From Nitrososphaerota archaeon (lineage in GTDB: Archaea; Thermoproteota; Nitrososphaeria; Nitrososphaerales; Nitrosopumilaceae), in contig JAGWGA010000017.1 of NCBI GenBank assembly GCA_028867675.1, positions 1-37,929 on the forward strand: 37,929 nucleotides of DNA, written 5' to 3'. Positions 7,869-16,894 of this stretch are shown piece after piece; the stretch's first letter is position 1; the number at the start of each line of letters is the position of its first letter. The notes beneath the pieces were generated by a model. That model was given only the letters and a program-made list of their open reading frames with translations. It searched no databases and was not told where the DNA came from. The position numbers and the translations under genes are program-made.

Positions 7869-8459
7869 CTAGATTTTTGTTGCAGAGATTATAGTAACAG
7901 GGTTTCTTGCAAGAAACATCGTACCTGTAGAAGTTTTTTTGCTTTTGGATATAGTCACTTGTATAATATCAATTGACGAAAATTGTAGCTTTTCAATTAC
8001 ATTTAGTACAGAATACAGAGTTTCAACAAGTATAGTTCCAATTACTATTCTACCGCCTTGTTTTAGCTTTGATTCACATAGTTTTACTATTTCAGATGTT
8101 TCACCGCCAGTTCCACCGATAAATATCGCATCAGCAATTGGCAATTCAGAAATTTTTTGCACTGCATTTCCCAAAATGACAGATACATTAGTGATTTGAA
8201 ATTTGGTTAAATTTTTCTTTGTGAGTTCTATTGCATTAGGATCAATATCTATTGAAAAAACTTTTCCAGAAGTTCCAACTTGATTTGCGGCTTCCACAGA
8301 TATTGAACCGCTTCCACAACCAATATCATATACGATTTGTCCAGGTGAGAGTCGTGCCTTACTTATTTGAATTACGCGAATTTCTTCTTTTGTAATTGGT
8401 ACATCTTCTACTCGCTCAAAGAGTTCATCAGGAATTCCAGGTGTACGATGTTGCCACAT
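7869..8459 (-). CDS. cbiT: Cobalt-precorrin-6B C15-methyltransferase (decarboxylating)
   Basis: 196 residues, a class I Rossmann methyltransferase. The start MWQHRTPGIPDELFERVEDVPITKEEIR is typical of CbiT. Motif I is VYDIGCGSGSISVEAA, followed by VFSIDIDPNAIE and ADAIFIGGTGGE. CbiT methylates C-15 and decarboxylates the C-12 acetate side chain. It is a stand-alone CbiT without a fused CbiE. It is first of the three cobalamin genes and follows the membrane protein at 8491 by 31 bases. Confidence 0.93.
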   Translation of the reverse strand: MWQHRTPGIPDELFERVEDVPITKEEIRVIQISKARLSPGQIVYDIGCGSGSISVEAANQVGTSGKVFSIDIDPNAIELTKKNLTKFQITNVSVILGNAVQKISELPIADAIFIGGTGGETSEIVKLCESKLKQGGRIVIGTILVETLYSVLNVIEKLQFSSIDIIQVTISKSKKTSTGTMFLARNPVTIISATKI

Positions 8460-8490
8460 TTAATTTACTCAAACTGATTAATATTTAGAA

Positions 8491-8898
8491 CTACCTAACT
8501 GGTGGAATCCCCAAGTTTGGATGAATAAGTGTATTTACCAAAATCCAGCTAAAGATGAACATCAAAAAGTAACTACCATATCCTGTTGTGATGAGTTTTT
8601 TCTTTTCTGATATAGCAATAGGAATTCTCAATCCTTTTGCTATAACATATGAAACAATAAACAATACAATCATAATTCCAAAACCCAATACAACTCTAGA
8701 TGATTCTGCAAGTGGCTCTCCCATTATTGCAGAGAGTGTACCTGCCAAGACTCCCATTCCCACTCTAATCCAGAATACTTTGTCAAGTCCGCTCTTGATC
8801 CTTGACTCTTCGGTTTGAGCAGAACCTGTGGTATTGTCTTTAGTATCATCATTAGTATCGGGTTTTTCGTCTCCCTTTTTCTTTGGATGTCTTGCCAA
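8491..8898 (-). CDS. Small membrane protein, possibly EMC6-like
   Basis: 135 residues from TTG at 8898. The first 37 or so are charged and hydrophilic (cytosolic). Three membrane segments follow: VGMGVLAGTLSAIMG, VLGFGIMIVLFIVSYVIA, and SYFLMFIFSWILVNTLI. The pattern 'RVGMGVLAG...G', a middle helix ending in Y-x-x-A-K, and a final 'TGYGSYFLMFIFSWIL' resembles the EMC6 subunit of the eukaryotic ER membrane insertase and its archaeal relatives. This is recognised by pattern only. If correct, the protein would help insert membrane proteins. Transcription may continue into cbiT. Confidence 0.6.
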   Translation of the reverse strand: MARHPKKKGDEKPDTNDDTKDNTTGSAQTEESRIKSGLDKVFWIRVGMGVLAGTLSAIMGEPLAESSRVVLGFGIMIVLFIVSYVIAKGLRIPIAISEKKKLITTGYGSYFLMFIFSWILVNTLIHPNLGIPPVR

Positions 8899-8994
8899 CT
8901 AAATTTTCAAAATCACTTTGCTTAATCCCGTTTAAAATGTTTGGTTGAGATACAATAGTAAAGGTATAATCAATGGGAATAGAAATTAGAAATT

Positions 8995-10926
8995 ATGACA
9001 CTTGCAGGTATTGAACTTCGTTATCTGATAACAGAAATGAACAAGCAAGTAAAGGACTATTACGTAAGTAATATCTACGGTGTAAGTCGTAATAGTCTTC
9101 TTTTCAAGTTACATCATTCAGAAAAACCAGATTTGCTTATCATGTTCTCAACTTTTGGTTTGTGGATAACTAATGTAAAAATAAATCAGATGGAGGAAAA
9201 CAGGTTGATAAAGAGATTAAGAAATGATCTTTTGCGTAGTAAAATTATAGAGATTAAGCAGTTAGGAAGTGAGAGAATTGTATATGTTACATTTTCTGGA
9301 TTTGACCAAGAATTTATCCTAGTTGGAGAATTTTTTGGAGATGGCAATATCATATTATGCAATAAAGACATGAAGATTCTTTCTCTATTGCATTCAATTG
9401 ATGTAAGACATAGGAAACTAGGAGTTGGATTAAAATATGTTCCACCACCTTCTTCTGGATTAAACATCTTAGAAGTTACTAAACAAAATATTGAGGATAT
9501 CAAATCAAGTCCCACACCAATTGTAAGATGGGTAGGAAGAACACTGGGATTACCAGGAAAATATACAGAAGAGATTATCCGAATGACCAATTTAGATCCA
9601 GACAGATTGGGAAATACTTTATCAGATAAAGAGATTGATGATATTTTTCATGCAACAAAGGAACTAATCGATAAAGTAGTTACCGGAAATCATGATGCCT
9701 ACATAATACGTGATATGAAAAATGCAGATGTCATACCAATAGCTCTTGCAAGTATGGAAGGAAAAAACCCAGTCAAAGTGGCAAGTTTCATGGAGGGATT
9801 AGATTCACTTTTTTCAGAAAATCTTCTTGAACATGGCAAATCATCCCAATCCACTACAGCAAACCAGAAAATAACAGAGCTTGAGCACAAGTTAGAAGAA
9901 CAAAACAAGGCAATTTTACTTGTAAAAGAGAGATCAAGTTCAATTGCTGGCGTAGCAAAGGCACTTCTTGAGATTGCAGCAACTGGTATTACATCAATTG
10001 AGGATTCAAAAATTAAGCCAGTACTGGACAAGTATAATTCACATATAGCAAGAGAGAGCGGAGTTTTTTTAATCAATATCAACGGCGAGAAAATAAAGTT
10101 AGACCCGCATTCATCAATTCAAGCAATTGCTTCAACATTATTTAATGAATCAAAAAAACAGATGAGAGCAACTGATACAATTAATTTAGAAAAAAAGAAG
10201 ACTGAAAAAAGTCTTGAACTTGTAAAAAAACAAGCAAGTATTGCTCAAGATTCTATTGTATTTGCAGTACAGAAAAAGAAAGAGTGGTTTGAAAGATATA
10301 GATGGTTTATCACATCAGATGGTCGTCTTGCAATAGGAGGACGGGATTCATCATCAAACTCTGCTGTAATAAGAAAACATCTTAACAAAAATGACAGAGT
10401 GTTTCATGCAGAAATTGTAGGTTCTCCGTTTTTCCTTTTAAGAGAAAGTACCGATGAAGATATTTCAAGTGTAAAAGAAGTTTCACAGGCTACAGTTTGT
10501 TTTAGTAGAGCATGGAGAGCAGGCATTTATGGATTAAATGCATATTGGGTAACACCTGATCAGGTAAAGACTGCTGCTCCAAGTGGGCAGTTTATTGCAA
10601 AGGGATCATTCGTCATTGAAGGATCTAAAAATTTTGTTCAAGTGAGTACATTACAGCTAGCTATTGGTCTGTATGAAAAAGATGAAAATTATCAATTAAT
10701 GTGTGGACCACCAGCACCAATTAAGAAACATTGTATCTATTATGTAATAATAGAGCCATCAGGAGTAGACATGGCAGAATTAGCAAAGAAAGTAAAACTT
10801 GAATTTATGAAATTTAAAGAAAAAGAGGAAATAGTAAAAGCAATCTCTATGGATGATTTTACACGAGTGCTTCCTGCAGGAGACAGTCACATAGTAGAAT
10901 CCGGTGAGGGCGAGGCCTACAATTGA
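8995..10926 (+). CDS. rqcH: Archaeal RqcH / NEMF (NFACT) ribosome quality-control protein
   Basis: 643 residues, as usual for the NFACT family (Rqc2, NEMF, RqcH, FbpA). NFACT-N covers about residues 1-200, with GIELRYLITEMN at the start and RKLGVGLKYVPPP. A helical coiled-coil middle follows (about 290-430), then NFACT-R (about 430-540: WFERYRWFITSDGRLAIGGRD, VGSPFFLL, SRAWRAGIYGLNAYWV). These proteins bind stalled large ribosomal subunits and recruit tRNA to extend the nascent chain. The conserved Asp-Arg pair of NFACT-N appears here as Glu93-Arg94 (LGSERIV). First gene of a three-gene operon; its stop overlaps the next start by four bases. Confidence 0.93.
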   Translation: MTLAGIELRYLITEMNKQVKDYYVSNIYGVSRNSLLFKLHHSEKPDLLIMFSTFGLWITNVKINQMEENRLIKRLRNDLLRSKIIEIKQLGSERIVYVTFSGFDQEFILVGEFFGDGNIILCNKDMKILSLLHSIDVRHRKLGVGLKYVPPPSSGLNILEVTKQNIEDIKSSPTPIVRWVGRTLGLPGKYTEEIIRMTNLDPDRLGNTLSDKEIDDIFHATKELIDKVVTGNHDAYIIRDMKNADVIPIALASMEGKNPVKVASFMEGLDSLFSENLLEHGKSSQSTTANQKITELEHKLEEQNKAILLVKERSSSIAGVAKALLEIAATGITSIEDSKIKPVLDKYNSHIARESGVFLININGEKIKLDPHSSIQAIASTLFNESKKQMRATDTINLEKKKTEKSLELVKKQASIAQDSIVFAVQKKKEWFERYRWFITSDGRLAIGGRDSSSNSAVIRKHLNKNDRVFHAEIVGSPFFLLRESTDEDISSVKEVSQATVCFSRAWRAGIYGLNAYWVTPDQVKTAAPSGQFIAKGSFVIEGSKNFVQVSTLQLAIGLYEKDENYQLMCGPPAPIKKHCIYYVIIEPSGVDMAELAKKVKLEFMKFKEKEEIVKAISMDDFTRVLPAGDSHIVESGEGEAYN

Positions 10927-11411
10927 GTATTCAAAAACCAAGTTTCATAGTAGATGCAATGTTAGGCAACTTGGCCAAGAAATTAAGAATTCTAGGATAT
11001 GATTCAAAGTATTTTTCATCAATTGAGGACGATAAAATAATTTTGATTGCAAAAAATGAAAAACGTATAATTTTAACAAAAGATGAACAGTTAACCAAAG
11101 TTGCTCAAAAGCAAGATACAAATTTTGTCTTGATTAGAGGAAGCAATGAACTAGAACAGATTATACAAATAAATGCAAAAATTAAGCTTGATAGGTTCGT
11201 AGTAGATACAAACAATTCTCGCTGTATTGCTTGTAATGGAAAGTTGGAATCTGTAGAAAAGTTTAGAATTATAGGAAAAATTCCTGAGGGAGTATTAGAA
11301 AGAGAGAAAAATTTTTGGATGTGCGATTCTTGCAAAAAAGTGTATTGGGAAGGAACTCATTTTCAAAAACTTCAAGAGTTTGCTATAAAATTAAACGATA
11401 GAATAAATTGA
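10923..11411 (+). CDS. Mut7-C RNase-domain protein with zinc ribbon
   Basis: 162 residues. The N-terminal PIN-like Mut7-C domain (DUF82) has FIVDAMLGNLAKKLRILGYD with Asp11, and a later ILTKDEQL with Asp54, the acidic residues expected for metal-dependent RNase activity. A C-terminal zinc ribbon has Cys101, Cys104, Cys134 and Cys137. The start is TTG overlapping the rqcH stop as TTGA, indicating translational coupling. Next to an NFACT protein, an RNase working on stalled-ribosome mRNA or tRNA is an attractive inference, but no direct evidence is visible. Confidence 0.85.
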   Translation: MSIQKPSFIVDAMLGNLAKKLRILGYDSKYFSSIEDDKIILIAKNEKRIILTKDEQLTKVAQKQDTNFVLIRGSNELEQIIQINAKIKLDRFVVDTNNSRCIACNGKLESVEKFRIIGKIPEGVLEREKNFWMCDSCKKVYWEGTHFQKLQEFAIKLNDRIN

Positions 11412-12007
11412 GTTTGTCAGATGAAGACGGCCAAATATTGGTAAAGACTGCGCGTCTAGCTGTTACAGAATATCTCATCAAAGGAAAAAGAATTGAATTA
11501 TCAAGCGAAATAAAATCCAAGTTTTCATACAAGTCAGGAGTCTTTGTTACACTAAACAAGGAAGAAAATCTAAGAGGATGTATAGGATTTCCAACTCCAG
11601 ACAGAATATTGCACCAGTCACTTGTGGATGCTGCCATGGCATCAGCTACAGAAGATCCTCGATTTTCTCCCGTAGTTCATGAAGAATTAAACGAAATTAT
11701 ATTTGAAGTGACTGCACTAACTCCACCAGTTGAGATCAAAGTCAAAGATCCTTTAGAATATCCTAAAATGATTAAGATAGGCAGGGACGGCCTCATTGTA
11801 AAATGGGAGTATGGTTCAGGCCTGCTGTTACCTCAGGTTCCTGTAGAATATGGATGGAATGAAGAGGAATTCTTAGGTCATACTTGTGAAAAAGCAGGAG
11901 CTCCCTCTAATTACTGGAAACGAAAAAGTACAATGGTTTTAAAGTTTGAAGGAATTGTTTTCAAAGAAATAAAACCAAATGGACCAATCAAAAGAGTAGA
12001 ATTATAA
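11408..12007 (+). CDS. AMMECR1-domain protein
   Basis: 199 residues, nearly all one AMMECR1 domain. The hallmark LRGCIGFP is at about residues 56-63, followed by DAAMASATEDPRFSPV, EVTALTPP, and the C-terminal LLPQVPVEYGW ... EFLGHTCEKAG. The biochemical role is unknown throughout archaea and eukaryotes. TTG at 11408 overlaps the previous stop by four bases, so it is co-translated with the RqcH and Mut7-C genes. That linkage hints at a translation or redox-quality role (inference). It converges with the aconitase-X small subunit gene, overlapping by six bases. Confidence 0.93.
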   Translation: MSLSDEDGQILVKTARLAVTEYLIKGKRIELSSEIKSKFSYKSGVFVTLNKEENLRGCIGFPTPDRILHQSLVDAAMASATEDPRFSPVVHEELNEIIFEVTALTPPVEIKVKDPLEYPKMIKIGRDGLIVKWEYGSGLLLPQVPVEYGWNEEEFLGHTCEKAGAPSNYWKRKSTMVLKFEGIVFKEIKPNGPIKRVEL

Positions 12008-12385
12008 TATTTTTCCTGTAACTGCATCAAGTACAACTTCCTTATCTTGTTGCAACGAATCATAATCATTTTTGTTAGCAACAACCAATGGAATGTTTGA
12101 TATAGCACACCCAGATGCTGTTGTAAGATCTGCTTTCAGACAAATCATTGCTAATGGTGCACACTTGTTATATTTCAGAGAGTAAATTGTATAGGCACCA
12201 ACACTACTTCCTATTCCAAAAGGAAATGCCAAGATTTTGTTACCAACAGATTTTCCAAAAAGATCATGGTTTTTGTCATGTACTATTCCTGTTTTTTTAT
12301 CAATCCCACCAAGAAAGTTTAGTGGATTTTTTGCTATGAGTATTGAACCCTTTGCCATTCCTTTTACAATTACTTTAACATTCAT
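12002..12385 (-). CDS. Phosphomevalonate dehydratase small subunit (aconitase X swivel domain)
   Basis: 127 residues, the beta-barrel swivel domain of aconitase X. Seen: GKSVGNKILAFPFGIGSSVGAYTIYSL and the C-terminal VVLDAVTGKIL. Together with the large subunit it dehydrates mevalonate 5-phosphate to trans-anhydromevalonate 5-phosphate in the archaeal mevalonate route to isoprenoid lipids. Its ATG overlaps the large-subunit stop by four bases (ATGA), ensuring paired synthesis. Confidence 0.9.
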   Translation of the reverse strand: MNVKVIVKGMAKGSILIAKNPLNFLGGIDKKTGIVHDKNHDLFGKSVGNKILAFPFGIGSSVGAYTIYSLKYNKCAPLAMICLKADLTTASGCAISNIPLVVANKNDYDSLQQDKEVVLDAVTGKIL

Positions 12386-13536
12386 TTTGTTTCCTCTTCT
12401 ACTATATTTTTGAGATTTTTTAGATTTACATCAACTTTGTTTGAAGTTCTCAGATAATAAGCACCCTTTACACTATTTGTTGTAACAGAGTCTACTTCTT
12501 TGTTATCAACTAGAGGAGATAAACAAGTGCAGCAATCAAACAAGAGTTCTCCTCCAGCTCGTTCTATCTCTTTTCTATAACCTAGGTCTCTCATTTGTCC
12601 TTTAATTGCACTTGGACAAAATATCATACAACGTTTTTTAAATGATCTTCCCTTTAGCATTGCAGCAAGATCACCAATTTCTTCTAGTCCAAGCTGAGGA
12701 CTGCCGAGTGTGATAATATCTCCACTCTCAGATGTATTTAGTTCATCATGGATTTTTTGCATTTCATTTTTATCAAAATCTATTTTTTCACCCTCTTCTT
12801 CTCCAAATGTAAACATACCACAAGCTCCAGATGTGCCCATTCCAGCACATAGAGATTTGCAGCTACGTCTATCAAGATCATTTACTCCAGATAATGCAAC
12901 TGAGCTTCCTGCAACTTTTCCTGCAAAGTATCCAAGCATTCCATATGTCAATTCATCTCGAGATTCAACTTTCATACGGATTGTAAGACTGGGTTTTCTT
13001 ACATTGTCATCTCTTAGGTCAGAACATGGACTCTTACCTGTAAGTGCACTTGCAAGAGCACTAAATGCACCTTCTTTGTTTGTTTTTAATCCAGAAAAAG
13101 AGTTTGCGTAAATTGCAGCATTGCTTTCTGCAAAGGAAACATGAGTACCTTGTTTTGGTACATCAAATATTTCATAAGGAATACAAGAGTAAGATGGAAT
13201 TGCACCCATTTTTTCATAAGAGTTTTTGATACTACGCTGATTTTCTATGAATTTATCATCTAGATTATAACGAGAAACTGAATCAAAATCAAATCCCATT
13301 GGGTTTACTGTTGTCTTTACTTTGAATTTAGCGTCCTGGCTTAGGTGTGAAAGAAAATCCCTTCCTGCATCGCCTATTGTATTGTAATTAACCCCGGATA
13401 GATGTGCCCACTCTATTGGAATTAGTTTATCAGAACCTGATGCTTCGCCAATTGCTACCAGAGTTCTATATGCAAGAGCAAGTGTTTCTCCTTGCTTGCC
13501 ATCTAACGCATCTTCTTCTTCTTTTGTTAGTTCCAA
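12382..13536 (-). CDS. Phosphomevalonate dehydratase large subunit (aconitase X catalytic)
   Basis: 384 residues, usual for the AcnX large subunit. Seen: MELTKEEEDALDG and ALAYRTLVAIGEA at the start, GVNYNTIGDAGRDFL, ESNAAIYANSFSGLKTN, GKSPCSDLRDDNVRKP, a cysteine-containing GMGTSGACGMF, and FDCCTCLSPLVD. Cysteines in these segments are candidates for the Fe-S cluster ligands of the enzyme. It acts upstream of anhydromevalonate phosphate decarboxylase, so the window supports the archaeal rather than the eukaryotic mevalonate pathway. It is divergent from nth with only 54 bases between the starts. Confidence 0.9.
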   Translation of the reverse strand: MELTKEEEDALDGKQGETLALAYRTLVAIGEASGSDKLIPIEWAHLSGVNYNTIGDAGRDFLSHLSQDAKFKVKTTVNPMGFDFDSVSRYNLDDKFIENQRSIKNSYEKMGAIPSYSCIPYEIFDVPKQGTHVSFAESNAAIYANSFSGLKTNKEGAFSALASALTGKSPCSDLRDDNVRKPSLTIRMKVESRDELTYGMLGYFAGKVAGSSVALSGVNDLDRRSCKSLCAGMGTSGACGMFTFGEEEGEKIDFDKNEMQKIHDELNTSESGDIITLGSPQLGLEEIGDLAAMLKGRSFKKRCMIFCPSAIKGQMRDLGYRKEIERAGGELLFDCCTCLSPLVDNKEVDSVTTNSVKGAYYLRTSNKVDVNLKNLKNIVEEETK

Positions 13537-13590
13537 TAAACGACTTTGTTATAACAGATATAATACTTGTGTGGTCAATGTTAAAACTAA

Positions 13591-14244
13591 TTGGACAAGA
13601 TAAGAATAATTCTAGATGGAATGATTGCTACAATGAATCATGTAAAACCACCACGTATGACTGCGCTTAGAGAATTACGAGAAGCCGAAAATGGTAGTCC
13701 ACTAAGCATTTTGATAGGAACAATACTTTCTGCTAGAACAAGAGATGAAAGTACTTCAGCTGTGGTCAGAGAATTATTTTCAAAATATAAAACAGCTGAT
13801 TCCCTTGCAAAAGCAAAACTATCAGATGTAGAAAAGATAATCAAACGAACAGGTTTCTATCATGTAAAAGCAAAAAGAATTATCGAAGTTGCATCTATAA
13901 TAAATTCAAAATATTCAGGTAAAGTTCCAAAGACAATAGAAGAATTGATCAGTCTACCTGGAGTAGGAAGAAAGACAGCAAACTGTGTTTTAGTTTATGC
14001 TTTTGATGAGCCAGCAATACCTGTTGACACACACGTTCATAGGATCGCAAATAGACTAGGATTAGTTAAAACAAAAATTCCAGAAGAAACAGAGATTGAA
14101 TTAATGAAAAAAATTCCAAGAGAATACTGGATTAGAATTAATGATACTTTTGTCATGTATGGTCAAAATATTTGCAAACCAATATCTCCAATGTGTTCAG
14201 TTTGTCAGATTAAAAAAAAATGCAACTATTACAAAACTAGGTAG
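13591..14244 (+). CDS. nth: Endonuclease III (DNA glycosylase / AP lyase)
   Basis: 217 residues. HhH-GPD fold with the helix-hairpin-helix LPGVGRKTANC carrying the catalytic Lys128, and Asp146 in PVDTHVHRI. The 4Fe-4S loop is complete: Cys195, Cys202, Cys205 and Cys211, spaced 6-2-5. It removes oxidised pyrimidines and cleaves the abasic site in base excision repair. A TATA-like GATATAATAC at 13557-13566 is 25-34 bases before the TTG at 13591, favouring that start; ATG at 13621 would shorten the first helix. The stop overlaps the convergent gene by eight bases. Confidence 0.93.
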   Translation: MDKIRIILDGMIATMNHVKPPRMTALRELREAENGSPLSILIGTILSARTRDESTSAVVRELFSKYKTADSLAKAKLSDVEKIIKRTGFYHVKAKRIIEVASIINSKYSGKVPKTIEELISLPGVGRKTANCVLVYAFDEPAIPVDTHVHRIANRLGLVKTKIPEETEIELMKKIPREYWIRINDTFVMYGQNICKPISPMCSVCQIKKKCNYYKTR

Positions 14245-14929
14245 TTCTTTTCTTGGTTTTCAACAATACTACAATTACAGCTACAGAAATTGCCAAGACT
14301 ATCACTGGCATATAGAATATAGGATAATTATCTTCAGGATTTCCTGAAATAAAACTTAGTGTCATCTGACCAGCATTAACTGGAATGGGATCTTCTTGAG
14401 AATTCATTCCATATACAGTAAATTCTCTAACTGTAAAACCTGCAATATCTAAATTGGTAACATCCACCTTTTGTCCTACACTTACTGTAAGCCCACCATT
14501 ACTAGTGTGAGTTGCAGTAACAAACTTGTCTGGTGTCCAACCAAGTTTGTTGTCATCTTGTATCATAAAGTATCCATCTTCTGGAGTGTTGATTGCGACC
14601 CAGAAACGATAGTTAGGAGGACCGCCCATACCAATTTCAATGAATTTTGGATTGTTAAGATCTTCGTATAATCGAATGACTGCAGTTGAATTTGGATTTA
14701 CATATTTTAGTTTGTTTTCTATCTCAACTTGCCAGTTGGTTATATGTTCATGATCAAGCTTGTATACGGTAGCATTTTTTTTTAAAACATTAAAGGAATC
14801 AAATGGTACTGTAACAAAGTCATAACGCTCAGATTTATTCATTGTAGACTGTTGCGCATAAACTGGTAGAAATGAGCCTGCTAACAAAAGAGCAATTAGT
14901 ATTATACGCATATTATGATCTAAATTCAT
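14237..14929 (-). CDS. Signal-peptide, C-terminally membrane-anchored protein, unknown
   Basis: Up to 230 residues; ATG at 14911 (codon 7) gives a cleaner signal peptide (RIILIALLLAGSFLPVYAQ). The outer domain is beta-rich (YRFWVAINTPEDGYFMIQDD, FTVREFTVYGM) with no motif I recognise. A C-terminal helix (FYMPVIVLAISVAVIVVLL) precedes KTKKR, so the body lies outside the cell. It sits 12 bases below sat on the same strand and may be read from the cysH-sat transcript, but a sulfur role would be guesswork. Confidence 0.7.
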   Translation of the reverse strand: MNLDHNMRIILIALLLAGSFLPVYAQQSTMNKSERYDFVTVPFDSFNVLKKNATVYKLDHEHITNWQVEIENKLKYVNPNSTAVIRLYEDLNNPKFIEIGMGGPPNYRFWVAINTPEDGYFMIQDDNKLGWTPDKFVTATHTSNGGLTVSVGQKVDVTNLDIAGFTVREFTVYGMNSQEDPIPVNAGQMTLSFISGNPEDNYPIFYMPVIVLAISVAVIVVLLKTKKRTT

Positions 14930-14941
14930 TTCAATAAAAAT

Positions 14942-16081
14942 CTAGTCAACAAATGGGTTATCCCATTTCATTAGTACCTTAGATACCTCAGGTCTTATCA
15001 TGTATTCAGATGGATTTTGTTTATCAAGAATCATTGCTCTAAGTTTAGTTCCACTAAGACTTTCTTGAAATTCTTGTCCATGAGGACAGTTTCGTTCACT
15101 TGCAAATGACAAACATTTTCTACAATAGAAAAATGCTGGAAAGAAGATAGGTTCTATTCCAATATCAGGATAATTAATAAATATTTTATGTGCGGCAAAT
15201 GGATCATAGTATGTTCCTACACCTGCATGATCTCGTCCTATTATAATATGAGTACATCCAAAGTTTTTTCGCATTATTGCATGATGAATTGCCTCCTTTG
15301 GTCCTGCATATCTCATTTCAGTATGTAATGTACCAAGATAACATCTGTTCTTAGGATAATAATGTTCAATGAGAGATTCATAACTTGCAACTATTACCTC
15401 ATCTTTGTAATCTCCAGATTTTTTCTTTCCCACCAGAGGATTAATAAATAATCCATCATGTGTGTTCAGAGACGCTTTTTGAAGCATCTCATGAGCCACG
15501 TGAGGAACATTTCTTGTTTGAAATGCCACAATTGTTTTCCATCCAGCTTTTTCAAAGAAATCTCTTGTTTCAATAGGAGTTTTCCTGTATCTTCGAATTG
15601 GAGTATTCTCTGGTCTTTGGATATAATCAATTTTTCCGCCGACAAGAAATTCTTTCATGCTCATAGTTTTTGCTACTCCAGGATGTTTTGGATCAGATGT
15701 TCCATACACTCCCTTTGAAACTACATCTTTATCAAAATTGTAAACATCTTCTACATGCAAAATTGCAAAATTTTTGCCCTCTACATTTAGAGCAACTTCT
15801 CCTGCATCCTTCATCTTTGTAGCAGTCTCCTTGTCAACATCAAGAACAATTGGAACTGTCCAAGGTAGATCATTTGCCAATCTACCTCTAGTAATTACTT
15901 TATCAAAGTCTACTTGTGTTAGAAATCCTTCAAGGGGACTAAAAATTCCATCAGCTATATTTTCTACATCATTTGCCAAGTCAGCATTAATAGATATTGA
16001 AAATAATCCACTAGGATCTTTTTTTGTAATTCTATTTACTAGTTTACCACCATGCGGTTTTGCAATACCTGTGTTTTCCAA
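14942..16081 (-). CDS. sat: Sulfate adenylyltransferase (ATP sulfurylase)
   Basis: 379 residues from TTG at 16081. A PUA-like N-domain ([16 protein letters not shown]) precedes the catalytic domain, with the nucleotide-binding [10 protein letters not shown] at residues 188-197 and a later [17 protein letters not shown] zinc-type [13 protein letters not shown] segment and KLRAMI lie near the C-terminus. It converts ATP plus sulfate to APS plus pyrophosphate. It starts five bases after cysH, so APS production and reduction are co-expressed for assimilation. Confidence 0.95.
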   Translation of the reverse strand: MENTGIAKPHGGKLVNRITKKDPSGLFSISINADLANDVENIADGIFSPLEGFLTQVDFDKVITRGRLANDLPWTVPIVLDVDKETATKMKDAGEVALNVEGKNFAILHVEDVYNFDKDVVSKGVYGTSDPKHPGVAKTMSMKEFLVGGKIDYIQRPENTPIRRYRKTPIETRDFFEKAGWKTIVAFQTRNVPHVAHEMLQKASLNTHDGLFINPLVGKKKSGDYKDEVIVASYESLIEHYYPKNRCYLGTLHTEMRYAGPKEAIHHAIMRKNFGCTHIIIGRDHAGVGTYYDPFAAHKIFINYPDIGIEPIFFPAFFYCRKCLSFASERNCPHGQEFQESLSGTKLRAMILDKQNPSEYMIRPEVSKVLMKWDNPFVD

Positions 16082-16086
16082 TTATA

Positions 16087-16806
16087 TCACTTACCGTGGT
16101 CGGCATGCAATCCACATTCTTTTTGAGAATCAGATTCCCACCACCAACGGCCAGCTCTCAAAGGCTCGCCAGGTTTGATTGCACGTGTGCATGGTTCACA
16201 TCCAATGCTTGGAAATCCATTATCATGTAGCTTGTTATATGGAACATTATTTTTCTCGATATAATCCCAGGTTTGTTCCCAGGTCCATTCTATAATTGGA
16301 TTTATCTTGATTATTCCATTATGCTGTTCGTCAATCTCAATTCTATTTGCTTTCAATCTAACTTCAGTCTGATCTGCCCTCAATCCTGTAATCCATCCGT
16401 CTAATGTCGATAACATCCTATTGAGAGGGTGGACCTTTCTTATACCACAACAAAGTTTTCTGTTCCCAGTACTATGATAAAATAAATTTAGTCCATTTAC
16501 GCGAACCATTTGTTCTACTTCATTTTGATCAGGAAACATTACTTCGATATTGGTATCATATTTTTTGCGAATTTCATCCATCACATCATATGTTTCTTGA
16601 TTAAGCCTTCCAGTGTCAAGAGTAAAGATTCGCGCTTTAGGATTAATTTTCATCATCATATCAATTACAACTACATCTTCTGCACCAAAGCTTGAAGCCA
16701 AGGCTACTCTAGGATGAATATTATCAAATGACCACTTTAGAACTTCTTGAGGAGTTTTTAGATTTGCATTTAATTGATGTATTTGGTCAGCAGTAAACTT
16801 TGACAT
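16087..16806 (-). CDS. cysH: Adenylylsulfate / phosphoadenylylsulfate reductase
   Basis: 239 residues. PAPS-reductase fold with the PP-loop-like ALASSFGAEDVVV and TLDTGRL. Cys119-Cys120 (KLCCGIRKV) with Cys203 and Cys206 (GCEPC) form the 4Fe-4S cluster site that marks APS-using enzymes. Cys231 in KECGLH is the catalytic nucleophile. It reduces APS to sulfite for cysteine synthesis. With sat five bases downstream and no APS kinase in view, APS is the likely substrate. A TATA-like AT-rich element lies about 25-35 bases before the ATG. Confidence 0.95.
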   Translation of the reverse strand: MSKFTADQIHQLNANLKTPQEVLKWSFDNIHPRVALASSFGAEDVVVIDMMMKINPKARIFTLDTGRLNQETYDVMDEIRKKYDTNIEVMFPDQNEVEQMVRVNGLNLFYHSTGNRKLCCGIRKVHPLNRMLSTLDGWITGLRADQTEVRLKANRIEIDEQHNGIIKINPIIEWTWEQTWDYIEKNNVPYNKLHDNGFPSIGCEPCTRAIKPGEPLRAGRWWWESDSQKECGLHADHGK

Positions 16807-16894
16807 GATAAAATTTGTTCATATTCGTCATATAATTATTTAGGTAAAGATGTTCATTCTAGAGTTATAAATAACATAAAACAAAGAAAATAGA

